Positions 41,187 through 50,115 of a DNA stretch of 64,000 nucleotides are shown here, in pieces. Position 1 is the stretch's first letter, and each line of letters starts with the position of its first letter. This DNA is from Mycolicibacterium peregrinum (lineage in GTDB: Bacteria; Actinomycetota; Actinomycetes; Mycobacteriales; Mycobacteriaceae), in the NCBI RefSeq assembly GCF_002102345.1, contig NZ_LQPP01000048.1, positions 62,001 to 126,000 of the forward strand, read 5' to 3'. Both the position numbers and the translations under genes were made by a program. The notes under the pieces were generated by a model, which saw only the letters and a list, made by a program, of their open reading frames with translations, did not search any database and had not been told where the DNA came from.

Positions 41187-41818
41187 GTGACGCCGCAGCG
41201 CCCGAGCTCGACGAACTCGGCGATTCCGGGGCCGAGCAGGCCCCGGGAGTCGTCGTCGGTAAGCCCGCTGCGATATGGATCCTGATCGCCGGTGTCCTCG
41301 GGCTGGCGGCGGCACTGGCACTGACGGTCGAGAAGATCGAGCTGCTGATCGATCCGAATTACGTCCCGTCGTGCAGCATCAACCCGGTCATTTCCTGTGG
41401 CTCGGTGATGACCACCTGGCAGGCATCGGTCTTCGGATTCCCCAATTCGCTGATCGGGGTGGTCGCGTTCACGGTCACCCTGGTCACGGGTGTGCTCGCG
41501 GTCGCGGGCGTTCGGTTGCCGCGGTGGTACTGGGCCGGGCTGGCGGCTGGGAGCCTGCTCGGTGCGGTCATGGTGCACTGGCTGATCTTCCAGAGCCTCT
41601 ACCGCATCGGGGCGCTGTGCCCGTACTGCATGGTCGTGTGGTCAGTGACGATCCCGCTGTTGGTCGTCACGAGTGCCATCGCGCTTCGACCGCTGCACAC
41701 CAACGCGGTCGCCCGGGCGATCTACCAGTGGCGGTGGTCGCTGGTGGCGCTCTGGTTCACCTCACTTGTGCTGTTGATCTTGGTGCGTTTCTGGGAATAC
41801 TGGTCAACGCTGCTGTAA
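41183..41818 (+). CDS. VKOR-family disulfide-generating membrane protein (Rv2968c-like)
   Basis: 211 aa with about five membrane segments. VKOR cysteines are all present: the loop pair Cys64 and Cys72 (SCSINPVISCGSV) and the quinone-proximal CPYC (Cys146, Cys149) in GALCPYCMVVW. It replaces DsbB in Actinobacteria, passing electrons from the DsbA-like partner to quinone. The ATG overlaps the partner's stop (ATGA). Confidence 0.92.
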   Translation: MSDAAAPELDELGDSGAEQAPGVVVGKPAAIWILIAGVLGLAAALALTVEKIELLIDPNYVPSCSINPVISCGSVMTTWQASVFGFPNSLIGVVAFTVTLVTGVLAVAGVRLPRWYWAGLAAGSLLGAVMVHWLIFQSLYRIGALCPYCMVVWSVTIPLLVVTSAIALRPLHTNAVARAIYQWRWSLVALWFTSLVLLILVRFWEYWSTLL

Positions 41819-41852
41819 CACTTCCGAAATAACTTGTCGGTTAGGTCTACCC

Positions 41853-44800
41853 GTGATTTCCAAGCTGTTAGTCGCCAATCGTGGCGAGATCGCGATCCGT
41901 GCGTTTCGCGCTGCTTATGAGATGGGCATCGCGACGGTGGCGGTGTATCCGTATGAGGACCGCAATTCGCTGCACCGGCTGAAGGCCGACGAGTCGTATC
42001 AGATCGGCGAGATCGGTCATCCGGTACGGGCGTACCTGTCTGTTGAGGAGATCATCCGGGTCGCCGAGCATTCGGGTGCGGATGCGGTGTATCCGGGTTA
42101 CGGGTTCCTGTCGGAGAATCCGGAATTGGCTTCGGCGTGTGCGGAGGCGGGCATCACGTTTGTGGGCCCCTCGGCGCAGGTTCTGGAATTGACCGGTAAC
42201 AAGGCGCGGGCGATCGACGCCGCGCGAGCAGCGGGCCTGCCGGTGCTGGCGTCATCGGCGCCGTCGTCATCCGTGGATGAGTTGGTCGCTGCGGCACGGG
42301 ATATGGAGTTCCCGTTGTTCGTCAAGGCGGTGTCCGGTGGCGGTGGTCGCGGTATGCGCCGGGTGACCGATCCCGAGGCGCTGCCCGAGGCGGTGGAGGC
42401 GGCTTCGCGCGAGGCCGAGTCGGCGTTCGGCGATCCCGAGGTGTACCTGGAGCAGGCCGTCATCAACCCGCGCCACATCGAGGTGCAGATCCTGGCCGAT
42501 ACGCAGGGCAACGTGATGCACCTGTTCGAGCGGGATTGCAGTGTGCAGCGGCGCCACCAGAAGGTGATCGAGCTGGCGCCGGCGCCGAACCTGGATCCTG
42601 AGCTGCGCGAGCGGATTTGCGCGGATGCGGTGGCTCTGGCCCGCCAGATCGGTTACAGCTGTGCGGGCACCATGGAGTTCCTGCTCGACGAGCGTGGGCA
42701 TCATGTGTTCATCGAGTGCAATCCACGAATTCAGGTGGAGCACACGGTGACCGAGGAGATCACCGATGTGGACCTGGTCGGTTCGCAGCTGCGGATCGCG
42801 GCGGGGGAGACGCTGGCCGATCTGGGTCTGAGCCAGGACTCGCTGGTCATTCGCGGGGCGGCGATGCAGTGCCGGATCACCACCGAGGATCCGGCCAACG
42901 GCTTCCGTCCGGACACCGGACGGATCACCGCCTACCGCTCACCCGGGGGTGCGGGAGTGCGTCTGGATGGCGGCACCAATGTCGGAGCCGAGGTGCTGGC
43001 GCACTTCGACTCGATGCTGGTCAAGCTGACTTGTCGCGGGCGCGACTTCTCCACGGCGGTGGCCCGGGCCCGCCGAGCGCTGGCAGAGTTCCGCATCCGT
43101 GGGGTGTCGACGAACATTCCGTTCCTGCAGGCCGTGATCGAGGATCCCGATTTCCGGGCCGGACGGGTCAACACGTCGTTCATCGATGACCGTCCGCAGC
43201 TTCTCACCGCCCACACACCTGCTGACCGCGGTACGAAGATCTTGAATTACCTGGCCGATGTCACGGTGAACAAGCCCAACGGTGAGCGGCCCTCGGCGGT
43301 GTATCCGCAGGACAAGTTGCCTGCGTTGGATCTGTCGACGGTGCCGGCGGCGGGGTCCAAGCAGCGTCTGATCGAGTTGGGGCCCGAGGGGTTCGCGGCG
43401 TGGATGCGCGACAGCAAGGCTCTCGGGGTCACCGATACGACGTTCCGCGATGCGCATCAGTCGTTGTTGGCCACTCGGCTGCGGTCGACGGGGTTGCTCA
43501 AGGTCGCGCCGTATGTGGCGCGGATGATGCCGCAGTTGTTGTCCATCGAGTGTTGGGGTGGCGCGACTTACGATGTGGCGCTTCGCTTTTTGAAAGAAGA
43601 TCCGTGGGAGCGGTTGGCGGCGCTGCGCGAGGCGGTACCCAACATCTGTCTGCAGATGCTGCTGCGGGGCCGAAACACCGTGGGATACACCCCGTATCCG
43701 GAACTGGTGACATCGGCATTCGTGGACGAGGCCACGCGCACCGGGATCGATATTTTCCGGATCTTCGACGCGCTCAACAACATCGAGTCGATGCGTCCGG
43801 CGATCGATGCGGTGCGCGAGACGGGCACGGCGATCGCCGAAGTGGCCATGTCCTACACCGGGGACCTCAGTAACCCCAGCGAGAACCTGTACACGCTGGA
43901 TTACTACCTGAAGCTGGCCGAGCAGATCGTCGACGCCGGCGCGCATGTGCTGGCGATCAAGGACATGGCCGGGCTGTTGCGTCCGCATTCCGCGCACCTT
44001 CTGGTGGGCGCCTTGCGGTCGCGGTTCGATCTGCCGGTGCATGTGCACACCCATGACACACCGGGTGGGCAGTTGGCGACGTATCTGGCGGCCTGGCAGG
44101 CCGGCGCGAGTGCGGTCGATGGTGCTGCGGCGCCGTTGGCCGGCACCACCAGTCAGCCGGCGCTGTCCTCGATCGTGGCCGCCGCGGCGCACACGTCGTT
44201 CGACACCGGGTTGTCGCTGAGCGCGGTCTGCGATCTCGAGCCCTATTGGGAGGCGCTGCGCAAGGTGTATGCGCCGTTCGAATCTGGACTCCCGGCGCCG
44301 ACGGGACGTGTCTACACCCATGAGATCCCCGGCGGGCAGCTGAGCAATCTGCGACAGCAGGCGATCGCGCTCGGTTTGGGGGACCGGTTCGAGGAGATCG
44401 AAACCGCCTATGCCGCCGCCGATCGGGTGCTGGGCCGGTTGGTGAAGGTGACCCCGTCGAGCAAGGTGGTGGGGGACCTGGCGTTGGCGCTGGTGGGGGC
44501 CGGGGTCAGTGCGGCCGAGTTCGCCGCCGATCCCGCCAAATACGACATCCCCGACAGCGTGATCGGATTCCTGCGCGGCGAGCTCGGTGACCCGCCCGGT
44601 GGTTGGCCGGAGCCGTTGCGCACCAAGGCACTTGAGGGCCGGGGACCGGCCAAGCCGATCCAGGAACTCTCGGTCACCGACGAGGAACTGCTGGCTGCGC
44701 CCGGGCCCAAACGTCAGGCGGCATTGAACCGGTTGCTGTTCCCGGCGCCGACCAAGGAGTTCGAGACACACCGCGAGACCTACGGTGACACCTCCGGTCT

Positions 44801-45275
44801 GAGTGCCAATCAGTTCTTCTACGGGCTGCGCTACGGCGAGGAGCATCGGGTCGAGCTGGAGCGCGGTGTGCAGCTGCTGATCGGTCTGGAGGCGATCTCC
44901 GATGCCGACGAGCGCGGCATGCGCACGGTGATGTGCATCCTCAACGGGCAACTGCGTCCGATCACGGTGCGCGACCGCAGCATCGCCAGCGAGATCCCCG
45001 CCGCCGAGAAGGCCGACCGCAACAACCCCGATCATGTCGCGGCGCCGTTCGCCGGTGTGGTCACCGTCGGTGTGGCCGCAGGCGACGCGGTCGAGGCCGG
45101 CGCGACCATTGCCACCATCGAGGCGATGAAGATGGAAGCCGCCATCACCGCGCCCAAGGCCGGCACCGTCGAACGTGTCGCGGTGGCCGCCACCGCCCAG
45201 GTCGAGGGTGGCGACCTGCTGGTCGTGGTGACCGGCTCTGCGGGCAAGGGCGAAGCAGCCGGGGAATCGAGCTGA
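41853..45275 (+). CDS. pyc: Pyruvate carboxylase
   Basis: 1140 aa, the single-chain form. Biotin carboxylase/ATP-grasp domain at ~1-460 (KAVSGGGGRGMRRV, ECNPRIQVEHTVTEE), the carboxyltransferase TIM barrel at ~530-1000 (RDAHQSLLATRLRS, with the metal-binding HVHTHDTPGGQLATYLA), and a C-terminal biotinyl domain with the modified Lys in TIEAMKMEAAI. Anaplerotic: makes oxaloacetate from pyruvate. GTG start 34 bp after the VKOR gene; TTAGGT upstream is a poor -10. The stop overlaps the rsmD start. Confidence 0.96.
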   Translation: MISKLLVANRGEIAIRAFRAAYEMGIATVAVYPYEDRNSLHRLKADESYQIGEIGHPVRAYLSVEEIIRVAEHSGADAVYPGYGFLSENPELASACAEAGITFVGPSAQVLELTGNKARAIDAARAAGLPVLASSAPSSSVDELVAAARDMEFPLFVKAVSGGGGRGMRRVTDPEALPEAVEAASREAESAFGDPEVYLEQAVINPRHIEVQILADTQGNVMHLFERDCSVQRRHQKVIELAPAPNLDPELRERICADAVALARQIGYSCAGTMEFLLDERGHHVFIECNPRIQVEHTVTEEITDVDLVGSQLRIAAGETLADLGLSQDSLVIRGAAMQCRITTEDPANGFRPDTGRITAYRSPGGAGVRLDGGTNVGAEVLAHFDSMLVKLTCRGRDFSTAVARARRALAEFRIRGVSTNIPFLQAVIEDPDFRAGRVNTSFIDDRPQLLTAHTPADRGTKILNYLADVTVNKPNGERPSAVYPQDKLPALDLSTVPAAGSKQRLIELGPEGFAAWMRDSKALGVTDTTFRDAHQSLLATRLRSTGLLKVAPYVARMMPQLLSIECWGGATYDVALRFLKEDPWERLAALREAVPNICLQMLLRGRNTVGYTPYPELVTSAFVDEATRTGIDIFRIFDALNNIESMRPAIDAVRETGTAIAEVAMSYTGDLSNPSENLYTLDYYLKLAEQIVDAGAHVLAIKDMAGLLRPHSAHLLVGALRSRFDLPVHVHTHDTPGGQLATYLAAWQAGASAVDGAAAPLAGTTSQPALSSIVAAAAHTSFDTGLSLSAVCDLEPYWEALRKVYAPFESGLPAPTGRVYTHEIPGGQLSNLRQQAIALGLGDRFEEIETAYAAADRVLGRLVKVTPSSKVVGDLALALVGAGVSAAEFAADPAKYDIPDSVIGFLRGELGDPPGGWPEPLRTKALEGRGPAKPIQELSVTDEELLAAPGPKRQAALNRLLFPAPTKEFETHRETYGDTSGLSANQFFYGLRYGEEHRVELERGVQLLIGLEAISDADERGMRTVMCILNGQLRPITVRDRSIASEIPAAEKADRNNPDHVAAPFAGVVTVGVAAGDAVEAGATIATIEAMKMEAAITAPKAGTVERVAVAATAQVEGGDLLVVVTGSAGKGEAAGESS

Positions 45276-45826
45276 CCCGCATCATCGCGGGGGCGCTCGG
45301 CGGCCGCCGGATTGCGGTGCCCCGCAGCGGTACCCGGCCGACTTCAGATCGGGTCCGCGAAGCCGTGTTCAACGCCTTGACGGCGCGGCTGGATTTCGCC
45401 GGACTGTCGGTGCTGGATCTGTATGCAGGTTCGGGAGCGCTTGGGCTGGAAGCGCTTTCGCGTGGTGCAACCTCTGCCACTTTTGTGGAGGCGGATGCGC
45501 GGGCGGCCGCGGTCATCGCCGAGAACATCACCGCGCTGGGCGTGCGCAACGCGGCGGTACGCCGGGGCAACGTCGACGCGGTGCTGGCCGGGGGTGCCAC
45601 ACGACCGGTTGATCTGGTGTTCGCCGACCCGCCGTACGACCTCGGTGACGCCGCGGTCGACGCGATGCTCACAACGTTGGCCGCTGCCGGCTGGGTCGCC
45701 GGGGGCACCCTCGTCCTCGTGGAGCGGCGGTCGTCGAGCCGGCCGGTGAGCTGGCCGGAAGGCTGGGATGCGTTGAGTGCCCGCCGCTACGGTGACACCC
45801 GCGTCGAACTCGCCGAAGTGGGCTAG
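45272..45826 (+). CDS. rsmD: 16S rRNA (guanine966-N2)-methyltransferase RsmD
   Basis: 184 aa. SAM-binding motif DLYAGSGALGLEALSRGA and the catalytic FADPPYDLG. No ATG, GTG or TTG exists near the conserved N-terminus (TRIIAGALGGRRIAVP); the best start is the CTG at 45272, with GGGGAA ~5 nt upstream and a 4-nt CTGA overlap with the pyc stop, the same geometry as ATGA/GTGA couplings elsewhere in the window. The next GTG would remove the conserved first motif. Confidence 0.82.
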   Translation: MTRIIAGALGGRRIAVPRSGTRPTSDRVREAVFNALTARLDFAGLSVLDLYAGSGALGLEALSRGATSATFVEADARAAAVIAENITALGVRNAAVRRGNVDAVLAGGATRPVDLVFADPPYDLGDAAVDAMLTTLAAAGWVAGGTLVLVERRSSSRPVSWPEGWDALSARRYGDTRVELAEVG

Positions 45827-45852
45827 CAGGTCGGTCGCGGCGACGGGGCCTG

Positions 45853-45858
45853 TAGCGT
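45853..45858 (+). promoter_or_regulatory. -10 element (TAGCGT) of coaD
   Basis: TAGCGT ends 8 nt before the ATG at 45867, so coaD can be transcribed leaderless on its own despite following rsmD by 40 bp. Confidence 0.45.
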
Positions 45859-45866
45859 CGTCACCC

Positions 45867-46343
45867 ATGAGTGGCGCGGTATGTCCCGGCTCCTTCGACC
45901 CGGTGACCCTTGGCCATATCGACATCTTCGAGCGTGCGGCGGCGCAGTTCGACGAGGTCGTGGTGGCGATTCTGGTGAATCCCAACAAAAAGGGAATGTT
46001 CGACCTCGACGAGCGAATGGCGATGATCACCGAGTCGACCACACACCTGCCCAACCTTCGGGTCGAGTCAGGTCAGGGTCTGGTGGTCGACTTCGTCAAG
46101 GATCGCGGGCTGACCGCGATCGTCAAGGGCCTGCGCACCGGCACCGACTTCGAGTACGAGCTGCAGATGGCGCAGATGAACAAGCACGTGGCGGGCGTCG
46201 ACACCTTCTTCGTGGCCACCACGCCGCAGTACTCGTTCGTGTCGTCGTCGTTGGCCAAGGAGGTTGCCTCCTTGGGCGGCGATGTCTCGGCGCTGCTCCC
46301 TGAACCGGTGAATCGCAGGCTCCAGGCCAAACTGGGCGGTTAG
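45867..46343 (+). CDS. coaD: Pantetheine-phosphate adenylyltransferase
   Basis: 158 aa. Transfers AMP to 4'-phosphopantetheine in CoA synthesis. N-terminal T/HxGH motif PGSFDPVTLGHIDIFERAA and the C-terminal SSSLAKEVASLGGDVS loop. The ATG at 45867 gives the standard length; the frame open further upstream lies in rsmD. In M. tuberculosis (KdtB/CoaD, Rv2965c) the PDIM lipid locus starts beyond this gene; here it does not. Confidence 0.95.
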   Translation: MSGAVCPGSFDPVTLGHIDIFERAAAQFDEVVVAILVNPNKKGMFDLDERMAMITESTTHLPNLRVESGQGLVVDFVKDRGLTAIVKGLRTGTDFEYELQMAQMNKHVAGVDTFFVATTPQYSFVSSSLAKEVASLGGDVSALLPEPVNRRLQAKLGG

Positions 46344-46426
46344 CTCACCCCGCCGACGGGTATCTGGTTCGCGTGGCGCTCAGCCCATGCGCCCAGACGT
46401 GTAACCCGATCCGCGGAGGTCCCGCT

Positions 46427-46993
46427 GTGCCCAACACATTCGTTCAATCCACCGACGATGTCGTGAAGTTCCTCAAGGATCAACACAATCTGATCAAGGA
46501 CTTGTTTGAGGAGGTCTTCTCCGCGTCCACGGTCGAGGCCCGAGAAAAGGCATTCGTCGAATTGCGGCAGCTGCTGGCGGTGCACGAGACCGCCGAGGAG
46601 ATGGTCGTGCATCCACGGGTGCGTCGAGAGGTCGCCGATGGCGACGAGATCGTCGATGCACGCCTGCATGAGGAGCACGCAGCCAAGGAGCAGCTGTCGA
46701 AGCTCGAAAGCATGGACTTCGACTCCGCCGAATTCCTGGCTGAGCTCGCAAAGTTCCGCGACGCCGTGATCGACCATGCCGACCACGAGGAGCGCGAAGA
46801 GTTCGACAAGCTGCACCGCAAGCTCGACGCCGATGAACTCGAAAGGCTGGTCAAGGCCGTGCAGGCGGCGGAGGCGATCGCGCCCACCCGCCCCCATCCG
46901 GGAGTGGAGTCGGCCGGGCTCAATTTCGTCGTCGGACCGTTCGCATCGATGCTCGACCGTGCGCGCGACCTGATCGCCGCGGCGATGCGGTGA
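46427..46993 (+). CDS. Hemerythrin-like (HHE) domain protein
   Basis: 188 aa from GTG 46427, chosen for the SD GGAGG at 46415-46419; the frame open to 46373 lacks one. Four-helix HHE protein with metal ligands in KDQHNLIKDLFEE, AVHETAEEMVVHP, LHEEHAAKEQL and DHADHEEREEF. Such di-iron proteins bind O2 or NO or act in redox stress. It occupies the coaD-sepIVA interval, where M. tuberculosis carries the PDIM/PGL biosynthesis cluster. Confidence 0.82.
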   Translation: MPNTFVQSTDDVVKFLKDQHNLIKDLFEEVFSASTVEAREKAFVELRQLLAVHETAEEMVVHPRVRREVADGDEIVDARLHEEHAAKEQLSKLESMDFDSAEFLAELAKFRDAVIDHADHEEREEFDKLHRKLDADELERLVKAVQAAEAIAPTRPHPGVESAGLNFVVGPFASMLDRARDLIAAAMR

Positions 46994-47110
46994 CTTTGCT
47001 GCATCCACGGCAGGCGATACCTCGCGGCGACACACCGATTGTGTTCCTTAGTCACAGGCGTAACACCAGGCACACTGGTAACCGACAACGACGACCTGGA
47101 GGGTTTTGCC

Positions 47111-47848
47111 GTGTACCGAGTTTTTGAAGCGCTCGACGAGCTCGGCGCGATCGTCGAAGAAGCGCGTGGCGTGCCGATGACGGCCGGCTGCGTGGTGCCC
47201 CGCGGTGACGTCCTCGAGCTGATCGACGACATCAAGGACGCGATCCCCGGTGAGCTCGACGACGCACAGGACGTGCTGGATGCGCGTGATTCGCTGCTGC
47301 GCGAGGCCAAGGAACACTGCGAGTCGGTGATGGGCAAGTCGAACGCCGACGCCGACGGCATGCTCAATCACGCCAGGGGCGAGGCCGACCGGTTGCTGGC
47401 CGACGCGAAGGCGCAGGCCGACCGGATGGTCGCCGAGGCCCGTCAGCACAGCGAGCGCATGGTCGGGGAGGCACGCGAAGAGGCAGCGCGGCTCGCGGCC
47501 GCGGCGAAGCGCGAGTACGACGCGAGCACCGGCCGGGCCAAGGCCGAAGCCGATCGCCTGACCGAGAACGGCAACATCTCCTACGAGAAGGCCGTGCAGG
47601 AGGGCATCAAGGAGCAGCAGCGTCTGGTGTCGCAGACCGAGATCGTCTCGACCGCCACCGCCGAGGCCACCCGGCTCATCGACGCGGCACATGCCGAAGC
47701 CGACCGGCTGCGCGGCGAGTGCGACATCTATGTCGACAGCAAACTTGCCGAGTTCGAGGACTTCCTCAACGGCACGCTGCGCTCCGTCGGCCGCGGACGT
47801 CACCAGCTACGCACGACCGCGGGAACGCACGACTACGCCACCCGCTGA
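47111..47848 (+). CDS. sepIVA: Septation/cell-elongation factor SepIVA (DivIVA-like)
   Basis: 245 aa from GTG 47111 (SD GGAGGG, spacing 7), exactly the length of M. tuberculosis Rv2927c. A short N-terminal DivIVA-like region (VYRVFEALDELGAIVEEARG) is followed by long Ala/Glu/Arg-rich coiled coil with repeated EADRLLADAKAQADRMV-type heptads to ~residue 215. In M. smegmatis SepIVA is essential, recruited to the septum and to the subpolar membrane domain. Cytoplasmic filament or scaffold. Confidence 0.9.
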   Translation: MYRVFEALDELGAIVEEARGVPMTAGCVVPRGDVLELIDDIKDAIPGELDDAQDVLDARDSLLREAKEHCESVMGKSNADADGMLNHARGEADRLLADAKAQADRMVAEARQHSERMVGEAREEAARLAAAAKREYDASTGRAKAEADRLTENGNISYEKAVQEGIKEQQRLVSQTEIVSTATAEATRLIDAAHAEADRLRGECDIYVDSKLAEFEDFLNGTLRSVGRGRHQLRTTAGTHDYATR

Positions 47849-47901
47849 CGGTCGTGGGTGACGGTCGACGCACTGCGTCGTGGTGTGGTCCGACCCCGCC
47901 G

Positions 47902-47907
47902 TAGGAT
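47902..47907 (+). promoter_or_regulatory. -10 element (TAGGAT) of the DUF177-rnc operon
   Basis: TAGGAT ends 6 nt before the ATG at 47914; leaderless start predicted. Confidence 0.5.
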
Positions 47908-47913
47908 CGATGC

Positions 47914-48531
47914 ATGGCGACGCATGCGAAATCGGCTGGTCGAGGAGGGCCTGAACGGCGCGGAGGTTCCCGATCGCCGCTGGTGATCGACGTCTCGCGA
48001 CTCGGCCGGCGGCCGGGTTCGTTCCTGGCACACCAGGAAACGGTGCCGAGTCCCGTGCGGATCGGGGCCGAGCTGGTTGCCATCGAGAAGGGCGCACCGC
48101 TCGATCTCGACCTGCAGCTGCAGTCGGTGTCGGAAGGCGTGCTGGTCAGTGGGACGGTATCGGCGCCCACGGTCGGTGAGTGCGCGCGTTGCCTGACCAA
48201 ACTCACCGGCGATGTCGAGATCGACCTCACCGAGCTGTACGCGTACCCGGACAGCACCACCGACGAGACCACCGAGGCCGACGAAATGGGCCGGGTGGGC
48301 GCCTCGGGCCAGGCCGACACCGTCGACCTGGAACAGCCGATCATCGATGCTGTCGGGTTGGCGCTGCCATTCTCCCCGTTGTGCCGTCCGGACTGCCCGG
48401 GCCTGTGCCCCGACTGCGGGGTCGCGCTGGCCACCGCAGAGCCGGGGCATCACCACGACAAGATCGATCCCCGCTGGGCCAAGCTGTCCGCGATGCTGCC
48501 CGACGACGAGCAGCCCGGGGGCGAGAAGTGA
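47914..48531 (+). CDS. DUF177 (YceD-like) protein
   Basis: 205 aa. YceD/DUF177 family, linked to 23S rRNA/L32 maturation in other organisms. It has a CARC pair (GECARCLTKLTGD) and a C-terminal CRPDCPGLCPDCG cluster suited to zinc. In most bacteria rpmF (L32) follows; here rnc follows instead, overlapping by 4 nt (GTGA), as in M. tuberculosis (Rv2926c-Rv2925c). Confidence 0.87.
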   Translation: MATHAKSAGRGGPERRGGSRSPLVIDVSRLGRRPGSFLAHQETVPSPVRIGAELVAIEKGAPLDLDLQLQSVSEGVLVSGTVSAPTVGECARCLTKLTGDVEIDLTELYAYPDSTTDETTEADEMGRVGASGQADTVDLEQPIIDAVGLALPFSPLCRPDCPGLCPDCGVALATAEPGHHHDKIDPRWAKLSAMLPDDEQPGGEK

Positions 48532-49220
48532 CCGATTCGCACGCAGCGCTGCTGGCGGCGCTGGGCGTCGACATACCCGCCGAACTGCTCACCATCGCGT
48601 TGACGCATCGCAGTTACTCCTACGAGAACGGCGGCCTCCCCACCAACGAGCGGCTGGAGTTCCTCGGTGATGCCGTACTGGGGTTGACGATCACCGAGGA
48701 GCTCTACCACCGGCACCCCGAACGCTCCGAGGGCGATCTGGCCAAGCTTCGCGCCAGCATCGTCAACACCCAGGCGCTGGCCGATGTCGGCCGTGGGCTC
48801 ACCGAAGGCGGGCTGGGCAGCCACCTGTTCCTGGGCAAGGGTGAAGAAAACTCCGGCGGTGCCGACAAGTCCAGCATTCTCGCCGACGGCGTCGAATCAC
48901 TGCTCGGCGCAATCTATCTGGAGCACGGCCTGACCACTGCCCGTGAGGTCATCCTCCGGTTGTTCGGTGAGTTGCTCGATACAGCGCCGACACTCGGAGC
49001 CGGGTTGGACTGGAAGAGCAGCCTGCAGGAGCTGACCGCCTCGCGCGGGCTCGGTGCGCCCACCTATGTGGTGACCTCCACCGGGCCCGACCACGACAAG
49101 GAATTCTCGGCTGCCGTGGTCGTGGCCGATGTCGAATACGGCAGGGGCGTGGGGCGCAACAAGAAAGAGGCCGAGCTCAAGGCCGCGGCCGCGGCGTGGA
49201 CCGCACTCGACAATGCGTGA
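48528..49220 (+). CDS. rnc: Ribonuclease III
   Basis: 230 aa from the GTG overlapping the DUF177 stop. The RNase III signature NERLEFLGDAVLGLTI with the catalytic Glu/Asp, the second acidic set in SILADGVESLLGAIYLEHG, and a C-terminal dsRNA-binding domain (DWKSSLQELTASRGLGAPTY...). It processes rRNA precursors and double-stranded RNA. mutM begins 6 bp later. The frame open from 48180 is shadow within DUF177. Confidence 0.95.
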   Translation: MTDSHAALLAALGVDIPAELLTIALTHRSYSYENGGLPTNERLEFLGDAVLGLTITEELYHRHPERSEGDLAKLRASIVNTQALADVGRGLTEGGLGSHLFLGKGEENSGGADKSSILADGVESLLGAIYLEHGLTTAREVILRLFGELLDTAPTLGAGLDWKSSLQELTASRGLGAPTYVVTSTGPDHDKEFSAAVVVADVEYGRGVGRNKKEAELKAAAAAWTALDNA

Positions 49221-49226
49221 GCACCG

Positions 49227-50093
49227 ATGCCCGAGCTGCCCGAGGTAGAGGTCGTCCGCCGCGGGCTGCAGGAACATGTTGCGGGCAAAACAATTTCGGC
49301 GGTACGCGTGCATCATCCGCGTGCCGTCCGCCGGCACGAGGCCGGCCCCGCCGACCTGACCGCCCGTCTGTTGGGGGCCCGCATCACCGGAACTGGACGC
49401 CGCGGCAAGTACCTCTGGTTGACGCTGGCCGACGACGATGGTCAGGACGAGACCGACGCGTTGGTGGTGCATCTGGGGATGAGCGGCCAGATGCTGCTGG
49501 GGCCGATCCGCGACGACCGGCATCTGCGGATCGCCGCGCTGCTCGACGACGGCACCGCGCTGAGTTTCGTCGACCAGCGTACGTTCGGCGGCTGGCAGCT
49601 GGCCGAATTGGTGACGGTCGACGGCACCGCCGTGCCGCAACCGGTCGCGCACGTGGCACGCGATCCGCTCGACCCGCTCTTTGACCGCGACAAGGTGGTC
49701 ACAGTGTTGCGGCACAAGCATTCTGAGATCAAGCGGCAGCTGCTCGACCAGACGGTGGTGTCCGGTATCGGCAACATCTACGCCGACGAGGCACTGTGGC
49801 GGACGAAGGTCAACGGCGCCAGGACCGCTGCACTGCTGACCCGGCGTCGGCTGGGGGAGCTACTCGATGCAGCCGCGGACGTCATGACCGATGCGTTGAG
49901 CCAGGGCGGCACCTCGTTCGACTCCCTGTACGTGAATGTCAACGGCGAATCCGGTTACTTCGAGCGGTCTTTGGATGCCTACGGTCGCGAGGGGGAGCCG
50001 TGCCGGCGGTGCGGCGCGGTCATGCGCCGCGACAAGTTCATGAACCGGTCATCGTTCTACTGCCCGAAGTGTCAGCCCCGTCCCCGGGGCTGA
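49227..50093 (+). CDS. mutM: Formamidopyrimidine-DNA glycosylase
   Basis: 288 aa. Fpg/Nei family: N-terminal catalytic proline MPELPEVEVVRRGL, Lys in HHPRAVRRHEAG/GRRGKYLWL, the helix-two-turn-helix SGIGNIYADEALWR and the C-terminal zinc finger CRRCGAV...CPKC. It excises 8-oxoguanine and other oxidised purines. Part of the DUF177-rnc-mutM run; together with MutT1 and Ung in this window it covers oxidised and deaminated base repair. Confidence 0.95.
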   Translation: MPELPEVEVVRRGLQEHVAGKTISAVRVHHPRAVRRHEAGPADLTARLLGARITGTGRRGKYLWLTLADDDGQDETDALVVHLGMSGQMLLGPIRDDRHLRIAALLDDGTALSFVDQRTFGGWQLAELVTVDGTAVPQPVAHVARDPLDPLFDRDKVVTVLRHKHSEIKRQLLDQTVVSGIGNIYADEALWRTKVNGARTAALLTRRRLGELLDAAADVMTDALSQGGTSFDSLYVNVNGESGYFERSLDAYGREGEPCRRCGAVMRRDKFMNRSSFYCPKCQPRPRG

Positions 50094-50115
50094 CCCGAGC
50101 CTCATCCGAAGCAGA

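Noticed and set aside
42939..45035. 698-codon minus-strand frame opposite pyc
   Set aside because: Low-complexity Gly/Arg/His/Gln translation, antisense to a highly conserved gene.
47914..49220. Missing rpmF between DUF177 and rnc as a possible deletion
   Set aside because: The same DUF177-rnc overlap is the normal mycobacterial arrangement; rpmF lies elsewhere.
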